DNA from: JAFEDN01 sp963795715
GTDB lineage: Bacteria > Pseudomonadota > Gammaproteobacteria > Coxiellales > Coxiellaceae
Direction: 5' to 3'
NCBI GenBank assembly: GCA_963795715.1
Contig: CAWCIY010000004.1
Coordinates: 434,001 to 498,000 of the forward strand
DNA length: 64,000 nucleotides
How positions within the stretch are numbered: position 1 is the first letter of the stretch; each line of letters opens with the position of its first letter. The notes beneath the pieces are model-generated. The model had not been told where the DNA came from. It made no database searches and saw only the letters and a program-made list of their open reading frames with translations. Below, piece after piece: positions 9,142 to 18,778 of this stretch. A program made the translations under genes and the position numbers.

Positions 9142-9806
9142 GATAATAAATCCAAATAATTTCGCGCCGCCAATTGCTCCGCTTTTCGGCGGCTAGTACT
9201 GGCGCCGGATGCAGTGTGCGGCAACCCTCCACTTGGCAGGTCACAACAAAAGTTTGCTCATGCGGTTTCCCACTCACGGTTGCGGTGTAGGTAGGCAATG
9301 GAAATTTATGGGCTTGCACCCATTCTTGCAAATGACTTTTAGCATCTTTGGCTGGATGCATTTCGCTGAGTTCATCCAGGCGATGGCCATACCATTTAAA
9401 AATACATTCACGGCAAGCGTCCAAATTACTGTCTAAATAAATCGCGCCGATCAGCGCTTCCAAACCATCAGCCAAAATGGAATCCCGATCCTGGCCGCCG
9501 CGTTTTCAGCTCGCCTGCACCTAACTTAAGATGGAGTCCCAATTGCAACTTTCTGGCCAGTTCAGCTAACTGCATACCATTGACTAAAATTGAACGCATC
9601 CGGCTAAGTTCTCCTTCGGAAGCTTGTGGATGATGCTCAAATAAAGCTTGAGCGATAATCAGCCCCAGCACAGCATCCCCTAAAAATTCTAAGCGCTCAT
9701 TACTCAAATGACCTGAGCTGCGATGACGTAAAGCGTGATCTAATAGCGTCAAATCTTTAAATTGATAACCAATTTTTTCTGATAGCTTGGCAAGGCTGTC
9801 AGACAT
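9138..9806 (-). pseudogene. rnc: Ribonuclease III with two frame disruptions
   Basis: The catalytic domain is intact in the first frame (LDHALRHRS, NERLEFLGDAVLGLIIA). After one extra base near 9489 the frame changes to LADGLEALIGAIYLD (second metal-binding motif) and the dsRNA-binding domain. A missing base near 9232 then shifts the last part, RRKAEQLAARNYLDLLS, into another frame. RNase III processes rRNA and dsRNA. ATG 9806 overlaps the lepB stop by one base, and the stop overlaps the era start. The same interpretation problem as for era applies. Confidence 0.8.
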
Positions 9807-10594
9807 TAATGTATTCCCTTTCCAAGCCGATTCCACCGGATTTTATCCCAGCCGGCGCCATTGGTATCCCAACTCATAAAAATCCAAAAAGCTTGGCCGA
9901 TTAAATTTTTCTCAGGCACAAATCCCCAGGAACGGCTATCGCCGCTGTCATCACGATTGTCACCCATAGCGAAATAATTTCCGGGCGGCACTACTACATC
10001 TACATCCTGTGTTTCGCCACCCTCCGGCTCAACAAATATTGGATGTTTTACCCCGTCTAAATCTTCCTCAATTCTATCAACCGTAAAATAAACTCCGTTT
10101 TCGTCAATGTAATGAGTGTGTTCCAATAATTTTTGTTTGGCTTCTACGCCATTGATATACAGCACCTTATTTTTATATTGGATATGATCGCCAGGAACTC
10201 CAATCACACGTTTTACATAGGTCAAACGAGGATCACGCGGGAAGCGAAACAAAAATATTTGACCTCGTTTTGGTTCACTGATATTCACAATCTTGGTATT
10301 GAGCACTGGCAAACGCAATCCGTATTCGTATTCTTTTACCGCAATAAAATCACCGGGCAAAACCGTGGGAACCAATGAGCTGGTCGGCACTCGGTAAGGT
10401 TGTATTATAAAAGATCGAATGATCAGCACCAATAATAACACCGGAAAAAAAGAACGTGCGTATTCAATGATCACAGGCATCTGATGACCATTGATCCGAC
10501 GTCTTCTCGCCCAAAACAGCACGTCCGCTAACGCCAATAATCCGGTGACTACCACCGCTAAAGTTAAATAAAAAGTAAAATCATAAATAATCAT
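9806..10594 (-). CDS. lepB: Signal peptidase I
   Basis: A 262-residue inner-membrane serine peptidase that cleaves Sec/Tat signal peptides. There are two N-terminal membrane spans (about residues 4-28 and 48-63), then box B with the catalytic Ser (YRVPTSSLVPT), the catalytic Lys in TYVKRVIGVPGD, and box E GDNRDDSGDSRSWGFVP. The usual SM after the nucleophile is SL here. ATG 10594 is preferred because GGAG lies 6 bases upstream; an in-frame ATG at 10606 also exists. Order lepA-lepB-rnc-era. Confidence 0.95.
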   Translation of the reverse strand: MIIYDFTFYLTLAVVVTGLLALADVLFWARRRRINGHQMPVIIEYARSFFPVLLLVLIIRSFIIQPYRVPTSSLVPTVLPGDFIAVKEYEYGLRLPVLNTKIVNISEPKRGQIFLFRFPRDPRLTYVKRVIGVPGDHIQYKNKVLYINGVEAKQKLLEHTHYIDENGVYFTVDRIEEDLDGVKHPIFVEPEGGETQDVDVVVPPGNYFAMGDNRDDSGDSRSWGFVPEKNLIGQAFWIFMSWDTNGAGWDKIRWNRLGKGIH

Positions 10595-10638
10595 TTCGAT
10601 CTCCATAATCTATTAATCTATGGCTGTTCCAAGTTATT

Positions 10639-10669
10639 CGTCATTCTGCGACTTGATCGCGGAATGACG
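10639..10669. repeat. Palindromic element between lepA and lepB
   Basis: CGTCATTCTGCGA (10639-10651) pairs with TCGCGGAATGACG (10657-10669) around a 5-base loop, with one G-T wobble. It resembles the GTCATTC...GAATGAC palindromes dispersed in many intracellular proteobacteria. It lies between lepA and lepB. There is no T-tract on either side. Confidence 0.5.
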
Positions 10670-10680
10670 GAACTTATCTG

Positions 10681-12489
10681 TTAATCCTTTCCTACTTTTA
10701 ACACCGCTAAAAACGCTTCCTGGGGAATTGAAATTTTTCCCACTTGTTTCATGCGTTTTTTACCGGCTTTTTGTTTTTCCAGCAGCTTACGTTTACGACT
10801 CACATCCCCGCCGTAACATTTAGCAGTGACATCTTTACGTAAAGCTTTAACATTTTGACGCGCAATAATTTTTACTCCAACCGCTGCTTGAATCGCCACG
10901 TCGTACATTTGCCGAGGAATGAGCTCCTTGAGTTTTTCCACCAGTGCATTTCCTCGGGTAAAGGCGTGTTCACGATGCACGATAGAAGTCAAAGCATCGA
11001 CACGTTCGCCGTTAATGAGTACGTCCAGTTTTACTAAATCTGCAGCAGAAAAATGATTAAAATTATAATCCAAAGAGGCAAATCCTCTACTAACCGATTT
11101 TAACCGGTCGAAAAAATCGAGTACAATTTCATTCATTGGAATTTGGTACTCAAGAGAAACCTGTTTGCCAATATATTGTAATTTTTTCTGTACTCCCCTT
11201 CTTTCCATAGACAAAGTCATTACCGCTCCTAAATATTCCGACGGGACAAGAATATGAACATCCGCCACCGGTTCGCGGATCTCACCGATTTTGCCAATAT
11301 CAGGCAACTGACTGGGATTATCAACATAAATAATTTCATCTTGTTTAGTCAATACCTCGTAAATAACAGTAGGCGCTGTAGTGATGAGTTCCAAATTATA
11401 TTCCCGCTCCAACCGTTCTTGGACAATCTCCATGTGCAACATGCCCAGAAAACCGCAGCGAAAACCAAAACCCAAAGCCGTTGAGGATTCCGGCTCATAA
11501 AATAATGCAGCGTCATTCAATTTCAATTTGGAAAGTGCATCTCTGAACGCTTCATAATCGTCGGCGCTGATAGGAAACAAGCCGGCAAACACCTGTGGTT
11601 TTATTTTATGAAATCCAGGCAACGGCTCGCTGGCAGGACGTTTGGCATGGGTCAAGGTATCCCCTACCGGCGCGCCAAAAATATCTTTGATCCCAGCTAC
11701 CACAAAACCCACTTCACCCGTACGTAATGCTTCCAAAATCGTACGTTTCGGAGTGAATACCCCTACTTCATCCGCAAGGTAGTCTTTACCTATCGACATG
11801 ACTTTAATTTTATCCCCGGATTTTAAAGTACCTTGCATGATGCGCACCAAAGAGACCACACCCAAATAACTGTCAAACCAGGAATCAATGATTAAAGCCT
11901 GCAAAGGACCATTCGGATCGCCCTTAGGAGCCGGAATGACTTTGATCAGTTGTTCCAATAAATCTTCGATGCCGAGGCCTTGTTTAGCGCTAACTTTAAC
12001 CGCATGTTTGGCATCAATACCGATGACCTCTTCAATTTCTTGGATTACGCGCTCGGGCTCTGCCTGGGGCAAATCAATTTTATTGATGACCGGTAAAACT
12101 TCTAAGCCTTGTTCCAAGGCGGTATAGCATGTGGCGACAGTTTGTGCCTCCACTCCCTGGCCGGCGTCGACCACCAGCAACGCACCTTCGCAAGCAGCCA
12201 ATGATCGAGAAACTTCATAAGCGAAATCAACGTGGCCTGGGGTATCAATAAAATTAAGTTGATAAGTTAAACCATCTTTAGCCTGATAATGTAAAGTAAC
12301 TGATTGTGCTTTGATGGTGATGCCTCGCTCACGTTCAATATCCATTGAATCCAGCACTTGCGACACCATTTCCCGCTCGCTGAGTCCGCCGCAAATTTGA
12401 ATTAAACGGTCCGCCAAGGTGGATTTACCATGGTCTATGTGAGCAATAATGGAAAAATTTCGTATTAGGCTTTGGTCGGTGCTTTTCAT
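10681..12489 (-). CDS. lepA: Elongation factor 4 (back-translocating GTPase)
   Basis: About 602 residues, the usual length. It has the G motifs AHIDHGKSTLADRL, RGITIKAQSV, FIDTPGHVDFAYEV and NKIDLPQAEPE, and the LepA-specific C-terminal domain (GGDVSRKRKLLEKQKAGKK). It acts on the ribosome during initiation/elongation. ATG 12489 gives the family N-terminus; an in-frame ATG at 12498 would add three residues. First gene of the lepA-lepB-rnc-era unit. Confidence 0.97.
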   Translation of the reverse strand: MKSTDQSLIRNFSIIAHIDHGKSTLADRLIQICGGLSEREMVSQVLDSMDIERERGITIKAQSVTLHYQAKDGLTYQLNFIDTPGHVDFAYEVSRSLAACEGALLVVDAGQGVEAQTVATCYTALEQGLEVLPVINKIDLPQAEPERVIQEIEEVIGIDAKHAVKVSAKQGLGIEDLLEQLIKVIPAPKGDPNGPLQALIIDSWFDSYLGVVSLVRIMQGTLKSGDKIKVMSIGKDYLADEVGVFTPKRTILEALRTGEVGFVVAGIKDIFGAPVGDTLTHAKRPASEPLPGFHKIKPQVFAGLFPISADDYEAFRDALSKLKLNDAALFYEPESSTALGFGFRCGFLGMLHMEIVQERLEREYNLELITTAPTVIYEVLTKQDEIIYVDNPSQLPDIGKIGEIREPVADVHILVPSEYLGAVMTLSMERRGVQKKLQYIGKQVSLEYQIPMNEIVLDFFDRLKSVSRGFASLDYNFNHFSAADLVKLDVLINGERVDALTSIVHREHAFTRGNALVEKLKELIPRQMYDVAIQAAVGVKIIARQNVKALRKDVTAKCYGGDVSRKRKLLEKQKAGKKRMKQVGKISIPQEAFLAVLKVGKD

Positions 12490-12581
12490 AGCAAGCATCT
12501 TAACAAATTAGTTCAAGCGGGAATAGCTTCCCTGTTCTGATCCTACGCATCGGCAAAGCCGATTGCGATCCCCCATCGCGA

Positions 12582-13019
12582 TCAGTCGAGTAGTGTTGTG
12601 CTTTGAGGTCGGATATGTACGGTGAAATCTTCAGAGGGACTGGATTGGGAAACATAACAAATATACGGAGAATTCGTAGGGCTTATATCACAACGAAAGG
12701 ATGCTTGTCCCTGGGGATCAAATGAAACATTGAAAATAAATTGAATGGGTTGACCTCCCGTAGCAGCGTTAATTCTATAAGTAAAGCTCCCAGAGGTGTT
12801 TGGATTTCCAGAAATCGTTAATGTTTCGGTTGCGGGAATGGTTGAAGGGAAGGTGTCTGTTGTCCATCTTGCTTGAATGTTTTTATTAAAAAATTGTAAT
12901 TCGGCGTCTGAAGAATTATCTATAGTTATATTAACCGTTCCGGGTTGTTGCGCATAACTGACGCTTGTTAATAACAGAGTCAATACGGCGCCCAAAACTG
13001 GAATAAATGACTTTTTCAT
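12582..13019 (-). CDS. Small secreted protein of unknown function
   Basis: A 145-residue protein with a clear signal peptide (MKKSFIPVLGAVLTLLLTSV, cleavage probably after SYA). The mature part is Thr/Ser/Asn rich and beta-like, with two cysteines (in FRCDISP and PYICYVS) that could form a disulfide in the periplasm. The start is supported by GGAG 5 bases upstream. I do not recognise the family. A broken ORF at 18306-18554 shows a faintly similar C-terminal pattern (Cys, then NPY..C). Confidence 0.7.
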   Translation of the reverse strand: MKKSFIPVLGAVLTLLLTSVSYAQQPGTVNITIDNSSDAELQFFNKNIQARWTTDTFPSTIPATETLTISGNPNTSGSFTYRINAATGGQPIQFIFNVSFDPQGQASFRCDISPTNSPYICYVSQSSPSEDFTVHIRPQSTTLLD

Positions 13020-13095
13020 AAAAACTCCATTTATAAAATGTATTAAAAATTAAAATTTAGATTATAATTCAAAAAAACCTTTATTTAAGAATAGC

Positions 13096-15087
13096 TCATT
13101 TTTTGGCCATAGTGGTTTTATACAACCACATGCAGAGCAGAACCAAGGAAATAAATCCAAGGATATTGGCTATAGGCGCAAATCCCGCCGGGACTATACG
13201 TAATGCGTCTGAGCTCCCTTTGAGAACAAAGGGTACAGCAAGTATGACTCCAGTCAAAGCCGCACCCGCCACCAAACCGCAAGCCAACATAGTCCCTTTT
13301 TCAAAAGATTGCAGCGATTGACCACGCTTAATCAAAACGTGTTTGCATAAGAAATTGAGCGCGCCGCCAATCACTACTGCAGAGGTGATCTCTGGAGGTA
13401 AATAAATACCGATGCCGATCGCCAGTACCGGCAAACGCATATCGCGTTTTTTCAGCCATTCATCCGCTAAAATGGCCACTACGGCAATTAAAACTCCCAC
13501 TGTTATATCGGTCCAAGGTAAAGAATGGCCAAAAACGCCTTGAGCAACGGCTGATACCAAACCAGCCTGCGGAGCTGCCAACATCTGAGCAGAACTCATT
13601 CCAGCTCGAGGATAAACTCCGCCAATACCATAAGCTTGAAACAGCAATTCTAAAGCCGGACCAATCACTAAAGAAGCCACCACCACGCCCACAATCATCA
13701 TCACTTGTTGTTTCCAAGGCGTCGCCCCAACCATTTTTCCAGCTTTCAAATCTTGAATGGTTTCCCCTGCGGTTACGGTAACAATAGCTACCACAGTAGT
13801 GATGATAATGACTACTGACACCGCTATTTTAGAAATGGTCTCATGATCTAAATTCAAGTGTGATAACAGTGGCACTAAAATTAACGAGGTAATTAACACT
13901 GAACCCAAAACCAATCCAGACAAAGGATTATTGGTCGCCCCTACCAAACCGATAATGTAAGCACACACCGAGGCTAATAAAAATCCAATTATTAAAAGAT
14001 AACCGACTGCGAACAAACTGATCCCATAACGCAACGAATTAGGTAATGGATGGGCGTTCATATCGAAAAAATGCAGGAATACAAAATAGGCCACAAAAGC
14101 CAAGATCAAAGTGAAAATTCCTACCACCGCGATAGGGATATCCCGTTCGGTAGAAGGTAAACGCAGGTTATGCTTATTTTTAGTCGCTTCACGAAATGCC
14201 TTAAGAGAGACCGATAAACTCACGGCGATGGGTTTTATTAAAGTAAACAAAGTCCAAGTACCGCCTAAGAGCATGGTGCCGACCCCAATATAACGAATAT
14301 GATTGGCGCGCAAAGTCATCGCCATATCATAAAGGTTATCCGCGTGCGGCAAGCCGTAAATATGAGAATAAACCGGAACACCTATAACCCAGCCGACGAT
14401 AATTCCGAATAATAAAGCGATACAGGCTTGAATGCCTACGATAAACCCAGCGGCAATCAGGGCTGGAGAAAAACCCAAGGTCAAACCAAATAGAACTTTG
14501 CTGGATGAAATCCATATTTTGAAATTATCAGACAAAACCTGAAACCCGGTTTGCAATAAAACGATGAGCCCACCGCCTAAACCACCATTGAGCAGATATT
14601 TCATTTGAACTTCACCACTGCCACTGGCTTTTAGTACGTTGCCAACCGCAGTCCCCTCGGGAAAGTTTAAGCTGGGGTAATTTAACATCACTCGACGCAA
14701 AGGCACCGAAAATAAAACTCCAAAAAATCCACCCAATAAGGTGATTGATAAAGTTTCCCAGTAATGAAAATGGCTCCAATAACCCGTCATTAACAAAGCC
14801 GGCAAGACAAAGGCAATGGCACAAGCCACACTTTCTCCGGCTGAAGCTGCCGTTTGGACAATATTGTTTTCCAAGATATTGTGCTTTCTAAAAAAGCGCA
14901 ATGCGCCCATGGCAATAATGGCCGCAGGAATGGAAGCAGAAATGGTTTGACCCAATTTCAATGCTAAATAAGCATTAGAGGCGCCTAAAATGGCAGTAAT
15001 GATGATGGATAAAACCACAGATTTGATGGTAATTTCCGGCAAACCTACTTCTTCATTTACCAACGGTACATCAAGGGTATTATTCAT
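13096..15087 (-). CDS. OPT-family oligopeptide transporter
   Basis: A 663-residue polytopic membrane protein with about 15 hydrophobic spans. It starts with LPEITIKSVVLSIIITAIL and carries NAYLALKLGQTISASIPAA and SGSGEV/NYPSLNFPEGTAVG, hallmarks of bacterial OPT (oligopeptide/metal-chelate) symporters. ATG 15087 is preferred over the in-frame ATG at 15102 because GAGG sits 9 bases before it. The first about 110 bases of the gene and its upstream region are duplicated at 18039-18232. Confidence 0.9.
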   Translation of the reverse strand: MNNTLDVPLVNEEVGLPEITIKSVVLSIIITAILGASNAYLALKLGQTISASIPAAIIAMGALRFFRKHNILENNIVQTAASAGESVACAIAFVLPALLMTGYWSHFHYWETLSITLLGGFFGVLFSVPLRRVMLNYPSLNFPEGTAVGNVLKASGSGEVQMKYLLNGGLGGGLIVLLQTGFQVLSDNFKIWISSSKVLFGLTLGFSPALIAAGFIVGIQACIALLFGIIVGWVIGVPVYSHIYGLPHADNLYDMAMTLRANHIRYIGVGTMLLGGTWTLFTLIKPIAVSLSVSLKAFREATKNKHNLRLPSTERDIPIAVVGIFTLILAFVAYFVFLHFFDMNAHPLPNSLRYGISLFAVGYLLIIGFLLASVCAYIIGLVGATNNPLSGLVLGSVLITSLILVPLLSHLNLDHETISKIAVSVVIIITTVVAIVTVTAGETIQDLKAGKMVGATPWKQQVMMIVGVVVASLVIGPALELLFQAYGIGGVYPRAGMSSAQMLAAPQAGLVSAVAQGVFGHSLPWTDITVGVLIAVVAILADEWLKKRDMRLPVLAIGIGIYLPPEITSAVVIGGALNFLCKHVLIKRGQSLQSFEKGTMLACGLVAGAALTGVILAVPFVLKGSSDALRIVPAGFAPIANILGFISLVLLCMWLYKTTMAKK

Positions 15088-15171
15088 TGCAAAAATCCTC
15101 ATGTTTTATGAGAATGTTGAACTATATCATAGAGTTTTATAACCACAAAGCTTATTTTGTGCAAAAATTTC
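14978..15171. repeat. Direct repeat copy 1 (OPT gene 5' end and leader)
   Basis: About 194 bases covering the start of the OPT transporter gene and its upstream region recur at 18039-18232 with about ten differences, in the same orientation. The two copies bracket the 901-codon gene. Confidence 0.85.
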
Positions 15172-15307
15172 TCTTGGTCATCAAGCATGCGAAGCGGACA
15201 TCAATTTTAGGGCCGGTATTGCACATGGCTGTAGAAGATAAAAAGGTAGATTTTATTAAGATTATTTTAATATTTATCATTCAATATACGTTTACTTATT
15301 TGTTAAC

Positions 15308-18013
15308 GTGAGAAAAATAGACATGAAAGACAGCCCATTCAGAAACAGTTTAAAATTAAAATTAAAAGACTTAAATTCGATCTTGTTGTACCTTCAAGGA
15401 AACAATCATTATTCTCTAAGCTCCAACGCAAGGTCCTTTCTCGGAAAACGAGATTCAGATAAATTGCACGAATTAACATATCATATTAATTACTCGAATA
15501 GCCAAGACAATCATTATAAAACTGCAGTAGACATTTTTTGGATAATTGCAAACAACCATTCTTGGCAGAAGCTAAGCACGATTATAGAGGAAAACCACGA
15601 AATAGGCCTAGTTACATTGCGCATTATGTATGAAAAAAACAAATACCCTGAACATCCTGATGCTATAAATAAATGTCTTGAATTGATTGCGTACTATTTT
15701 CCCGAGGAAAAAGAATCAAAAGAAACACACCGCTTTTTAGAACAAGCAATAGAAGAAACGAATCGCGATACACTTTCATGGCAATTCCAATCTTTTCCCT
15801 GGTCTAATGCACACATAGTTAACGCTCTTCTGAACTATATTAAAACACGTCCAATACAATCGCAATACAATCAAATGAGCCGTTTCATCGAAATAGCTAG
15901 AGTAGATGGAAATTTAATTCAAGAGTGTAAGACCTATTTAAAGGATTCTATTGAAAAAGAACTCCGCTTACCTCAATTATTAGAACTTTTACCTCAAACA
16001 ACTGTGGAAGAGTATTTAACCCCAATTATAAAGAATATTCTTTCGAACAAAGTGCAATTAGGGTTACACTTATCCGGGCTCATTAAGGCGGTTAAGTGTA
16101 ATTCACCTATCGCGGTTCTGGCTATCTTAAATAATGATATTTTATTTAATTTTTTACCTACTGATGTTTTATTTGAAGTGACCATGCAATCAGAACCTTA
16201 TGCACAATGCGCTTTAAATAAACCTCATAAATTTTCGGACGAACAAAGAGATCAACTGATTTTAAAATATCCCAACCTAACTCATTTCGTTTTAGAGAAT
16301 GATGAAAAATTTTCTTCAAAAACCTTAGTAGCCTTATATGGATTACAAAAAAAACTACCTGAAAATTCGGCAATGATTTTGCTTGAAAAATATTTTTTAA
16401 ATCCAGACATTACAGTGACAATGTGGAAAAACTTGTTTAATCAATATGATCAAAAATTACAAGAAAAAGTCGTAGAAAATTTTAAAAATCTTGAAGATAC
16501 AAAAAGAGAATTATTCGTTGCTAAATTCTATAATGATTCTTTTTTTAAAGGGAATACCTTGTATCAATTATGTACAGAAAAACCATTTTTTGCCAGCTGG
16601 ATACTCCCTTTGCCTAATAATTTAGTCAAAGCTTATGACCAGGCATGGATTTTAAAATTGTCATCGGTGAATAATCGATTTGAAGACCAAAAGGTAGAAG
16701 ATCATGGTAAAATTCGCAAAACTGATCTGGTCCCATTGGTTGAAAAAGTGAATAATTTTTATGGTACTCTTTATGAATCAAAGTCTATTTCTACCAGAGT
16801 AGGCCTCTCTCTTCAGTCATGGTGGAATAGTCCGAAATCCAGTGAAACCCCGGACGGTAATGAAATTAAAGGTTATAACCCATATTCACATTTAGCTCCT
16901 AAAAAGCAGATCGCGGCTATCGCTTTGGATAATTTTGATTATGACGAGAAAGGAGAATTAACTGAAAGAGGTTTATGGCAAGTTTGCGCTTATATAATCA
17001 CTTTTTACTATAATACTAAATCTAGTGGGCGGGAAGAATTTATGAGCCGAGTAAATTCGGTCATAAGTTCCTCTTCTCTAAATAAAAATAATAATTCTCA
17101 ACGTTTTAAAGAATTGAACGATAATTTGCAACCTGTGATTAGTTTCTTTAATAGCTCTGAGAATGAGTGTCGTTCAGGTATAAATTCAAACGCGGATCCT
17201 GGAAAATATATCATCAACCTCTACCGTGACAAAACGAAACTTGAGCTAATAAACTTCGATCCAATCCCTACGCCACCGCCGCCCGAAGCTCCTAAAGAAT
17301 TAAATCGTGATTTTCCTGAGAGTACACAACCTTCAAGTCCAACGCTACATTCAACCCAGTCAAGCAGCACTGCGGGATATGATTCGAGTTCGTCTGGTAG
17401 CTCAATATCAAGCTGTGTTTCCACAAGTGACTCCGATATTATAGACAGGACAATCCCTGAATCAAATTTCTCGATATTGCCTTATTCCACCAATGACAAT
17501 GTATCTGCACTTATAACTGTGTCTGCCCTTGTATTTGAAGATAAAAACTTTTCAATTGAGAGTAGCACGGCTGGATTTGATTCGAGCTCAACCAGTAGCT
17601 CGATATCCAGCTGTGATTCTACGAGTAACTCCAGTTCTGCTAGTGATTTAATACCCTGCTCAATTTGGTCCTCTCGTCCAGCACGTTTTCCTGGTGATCC
17701 TGATATTATTATCTCAAAAATTCCGTCAGAATCTAAAAATAGCGATAGCGAAGAAAAACCTAATTGGCAGTTAATCTATTTGGGTAACAATGAGTTGCTG
17801 GGCTGCGCTCATACTAATCCTAATGGTTCAATTCAAGTACTTAACTTAAATATGTTGTTACAAAGAATCCGTCAAACCGATAGGGATTCATTCATCAATC
17901 AATTTCGTCTCGATGAAAGACCTATTTTGAGAAATTTAATAAGGGATAATAGTACACTTAGTAAATCTTTAGTTAGAAGTTCTTCCAGCCCAAATTTCTC
18001 TGGCAGCAGTTAA
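15308..18013 (+). CDS. Large effector-like protein with Ser-rich repeats, function unknown
   Basis: A 901-residue protein from GTG 15308, or ATG 15323 which lacks five residues. No signal peptide is seen. Residues about 1-500 are helical and charged, with a repeat-like feel (alpha-solenoid possible). Residues about 640-665 are Pro-rich (PIPTPPPPEAPKEL). Then come two copies of a Ser-rich unit, SSTAGYDSSSSGSSISSC and SSTAGFDSSSTSSSISSC. The C-terminus is again folded-looking and ends in a Ser-rich tail. I do not recognise a catalytic domain. The AT-rich composition, lone position and low-complexity linkers resemble secreted effectors of intracellular Legionellales, but that is inference. Confidence 0.75.
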   Translation: MRKIDMKDSPFRNSLKLKLKDLNSILLYLQGNNHYSLSSNARSFLGKRDSDKLHELTYHINYSNSQDNHYKTAVDIFWIIANNHSWQKLSTIIEENHEIGLVTLRIMYEKNKYPEHPDAINKCLELIAYYFPEEKESKETHRFLEQAIEETNRDTLSWQFQSFPWSNAHIVNALLNYIKTRPIQSQYNQMSRFIEIARVDGNLIQECKTYLKDSIEKELRLPQLLELLPQTTVEEYLTPIIKNILSNKVQLGLHLSGLIKAVKCNSPIAVLAILNNDILFNFLPTDVLFEVTMQSEPYAQCALNKPHKFSDEQRDQLILKYPNLTHFVLENDEKFSSKTLVALYGLQKKLPENSAMILLEKYFLNPDITVTMWKNLFNQYDQKLQEKVVENFKNLEDTKRELFVAKFYNDSFFKGNTLYQLCTEKPFFASWILPLPNNLVKAYDQAWILKLSSVNNRFEDQKVEDHGKIRKTDLVPLVEKVNNFYGTLYESKSISTRVGLSLQSWWNSPKSSETPDGNEIKGYNPYSHLAPKKQIAAIALDNFDYDEKGELTERGLWQVCAYIITFYYNTKSSGREEFMSRVNSVISSSSLNKNNNSQRFKELNDNLQPVISFFNSSENECRSGINSNADPGKYIINLYRDKTKLELINFDPIPTPPPPEAPKELNRDFPESTQPSSPTLHSTQSSSTAGYDSSSSGSSISSCVSTSDSDIIDRTIPESNFSILPYSTNDNVSALITVSALVFEDKNFSIESSTAGFDSSSTSSSISSCDSTSNSSSASDLIPCSIWSSRPARFPGDPDIIISKIPSESKNSDSEEKPNWQLIYLGNNELLGCAHTNPNGSIQVLNLNMLLQRIRQTDRDSFINQFRLDERPILRNLIRDNSTLSKSLVRSSSSPNFSGSS

Positions 18014-18038
18014 GATGAGACGAAAGTGAGTAAGTATC

Positions 18039-18232
18039 AGAGGCGCCTAAAATGGCAGTAATGATGATGGATAAAACCACAGATTTGATGGTAATTTCCG
18101 GCAAACCTATTGCTTCATTTACAAAAGGCACATCAAGGGTATTATTCATTGCAAAAATCCTCATGTTTTATGAGAATGTTGAACTATATCATAGAGTTTT
18201 ATAACCACAAAGCTTATTTTGTGCAAAAATTT
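18039..18232. repeat. Direct repeat copy 2 (partial duplicate of OPT gene start)
   Basis: Second copy of 14978-15171. On the minus strand it still reads MNNTLDVPFVNEAIGLPEIT and on into the first membrane span before losing homology, so it is a pseudogene fragment of the OPT transporter. It is followed by a short stretch resembling the inside of the 901-codon gene (see 18265-18325). Confidence 0.85.
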
Positions 18233-18264
18233 ATATGAGAACTGCAAGGCGAAAGTACCTTACA

Positions 18265-18325
18265 TTTCTTGAAGATAAAAAAAGTACAATGCAATCAGGA
18301 TATAATCAAATGAGTCTTTTTATCG
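18265..18325 (+). pseudogene. Remnant of a second copy of the 901-codon gene
   Basis: The sequence around TATAATCAAATGAGTCTTTT matches the region near 15848-15895 of the large gene (TACAATCAAATGAGCCGTTT), with matching flanking bases. Together with the duplicated leader just before it, this suggests a former tandem copy that has almost wholly decayed. Confidence 0.45.
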
Positions 18326-18554
18326 ATATATACCCATCTATCATACAGATTTTTTTGATTATGGACTGGCAGGCCCTGATGACACACAGGATTATTGTAA
18401 AATACGATTACGCGGTAATACGGATGAAAATCTTCCTACAGTAGACCCAACAGAACAGTATGGCAAAATAATATGCCGTGTTGGTTGGAATAATAATCCA
18501 TATACGATTTGCATCACCACTACAGATAAAAACGCAACCGGTTCTTGCAAATAA
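18306..18554 (+). pseudogene. C-terminal fragment of a small Cys-containing protein
   Basis: Without a start codon, the frame stays open for 82 codons and ends ...NPYTICITTTDKNATGSCK. The segment YCKIRLRGNTDENLP followed by GKIICRVGW looks like real protein. The C-terminal Cys/NPY pattern loosely recalls the secreted protein at 12582-13019. Probably the tail of a truncated gene. Confidence 0.4.
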
Positions 18555-18602
18555 CCCCGGATTGGGCAGCGGCATATCTCGATAAAAGTGCACGCATCAA
18601 TA

Positions 18603-18632
18603 CTCCCTCTCCCCGTACTCGGGGAGAGGGAG
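18603..18632. repeat. GC-rich perfect palindrome
   Basis: CTCCCTCTCCCCG (18603-18615) and CGGGGAGAGGGAG (18620-18632) form a 13-bp perfect stem with loop TACT. Such CCCTCTCCCC palindromes are dispersed in many proteobacterial genomes. No T-tract follows, so I call it a palindromic repeat rather than a terminator. Confidence 0.6.
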
Positions 18633-18778
18633 CAGAGGGAAAGTTTTTTGTTGTGTACGGAGAGAAGAAAGTACGAATTGTTGTTTTCTTCTTAAAAAAG
18701 ATTATACTATCTAAACGCGACACCCGAGTTTTAGCCCTCGGGAGCCGCTAACCAAGAAATAAAGAAGGACTTTATTCC

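Noticed and set aside
18235..18444. A 69-codon gene with an ATG start after the duplicated leader
   Set aside because: The better-looking protein is in another frame without a start, and the region is a patchwork of duplicated scraps.
18520..18751. Overlapping frames on both strands around the GC-rich palindrome
   Set aside because: They are created by the palindrome, and there is no coding character or ribosome-binding site.
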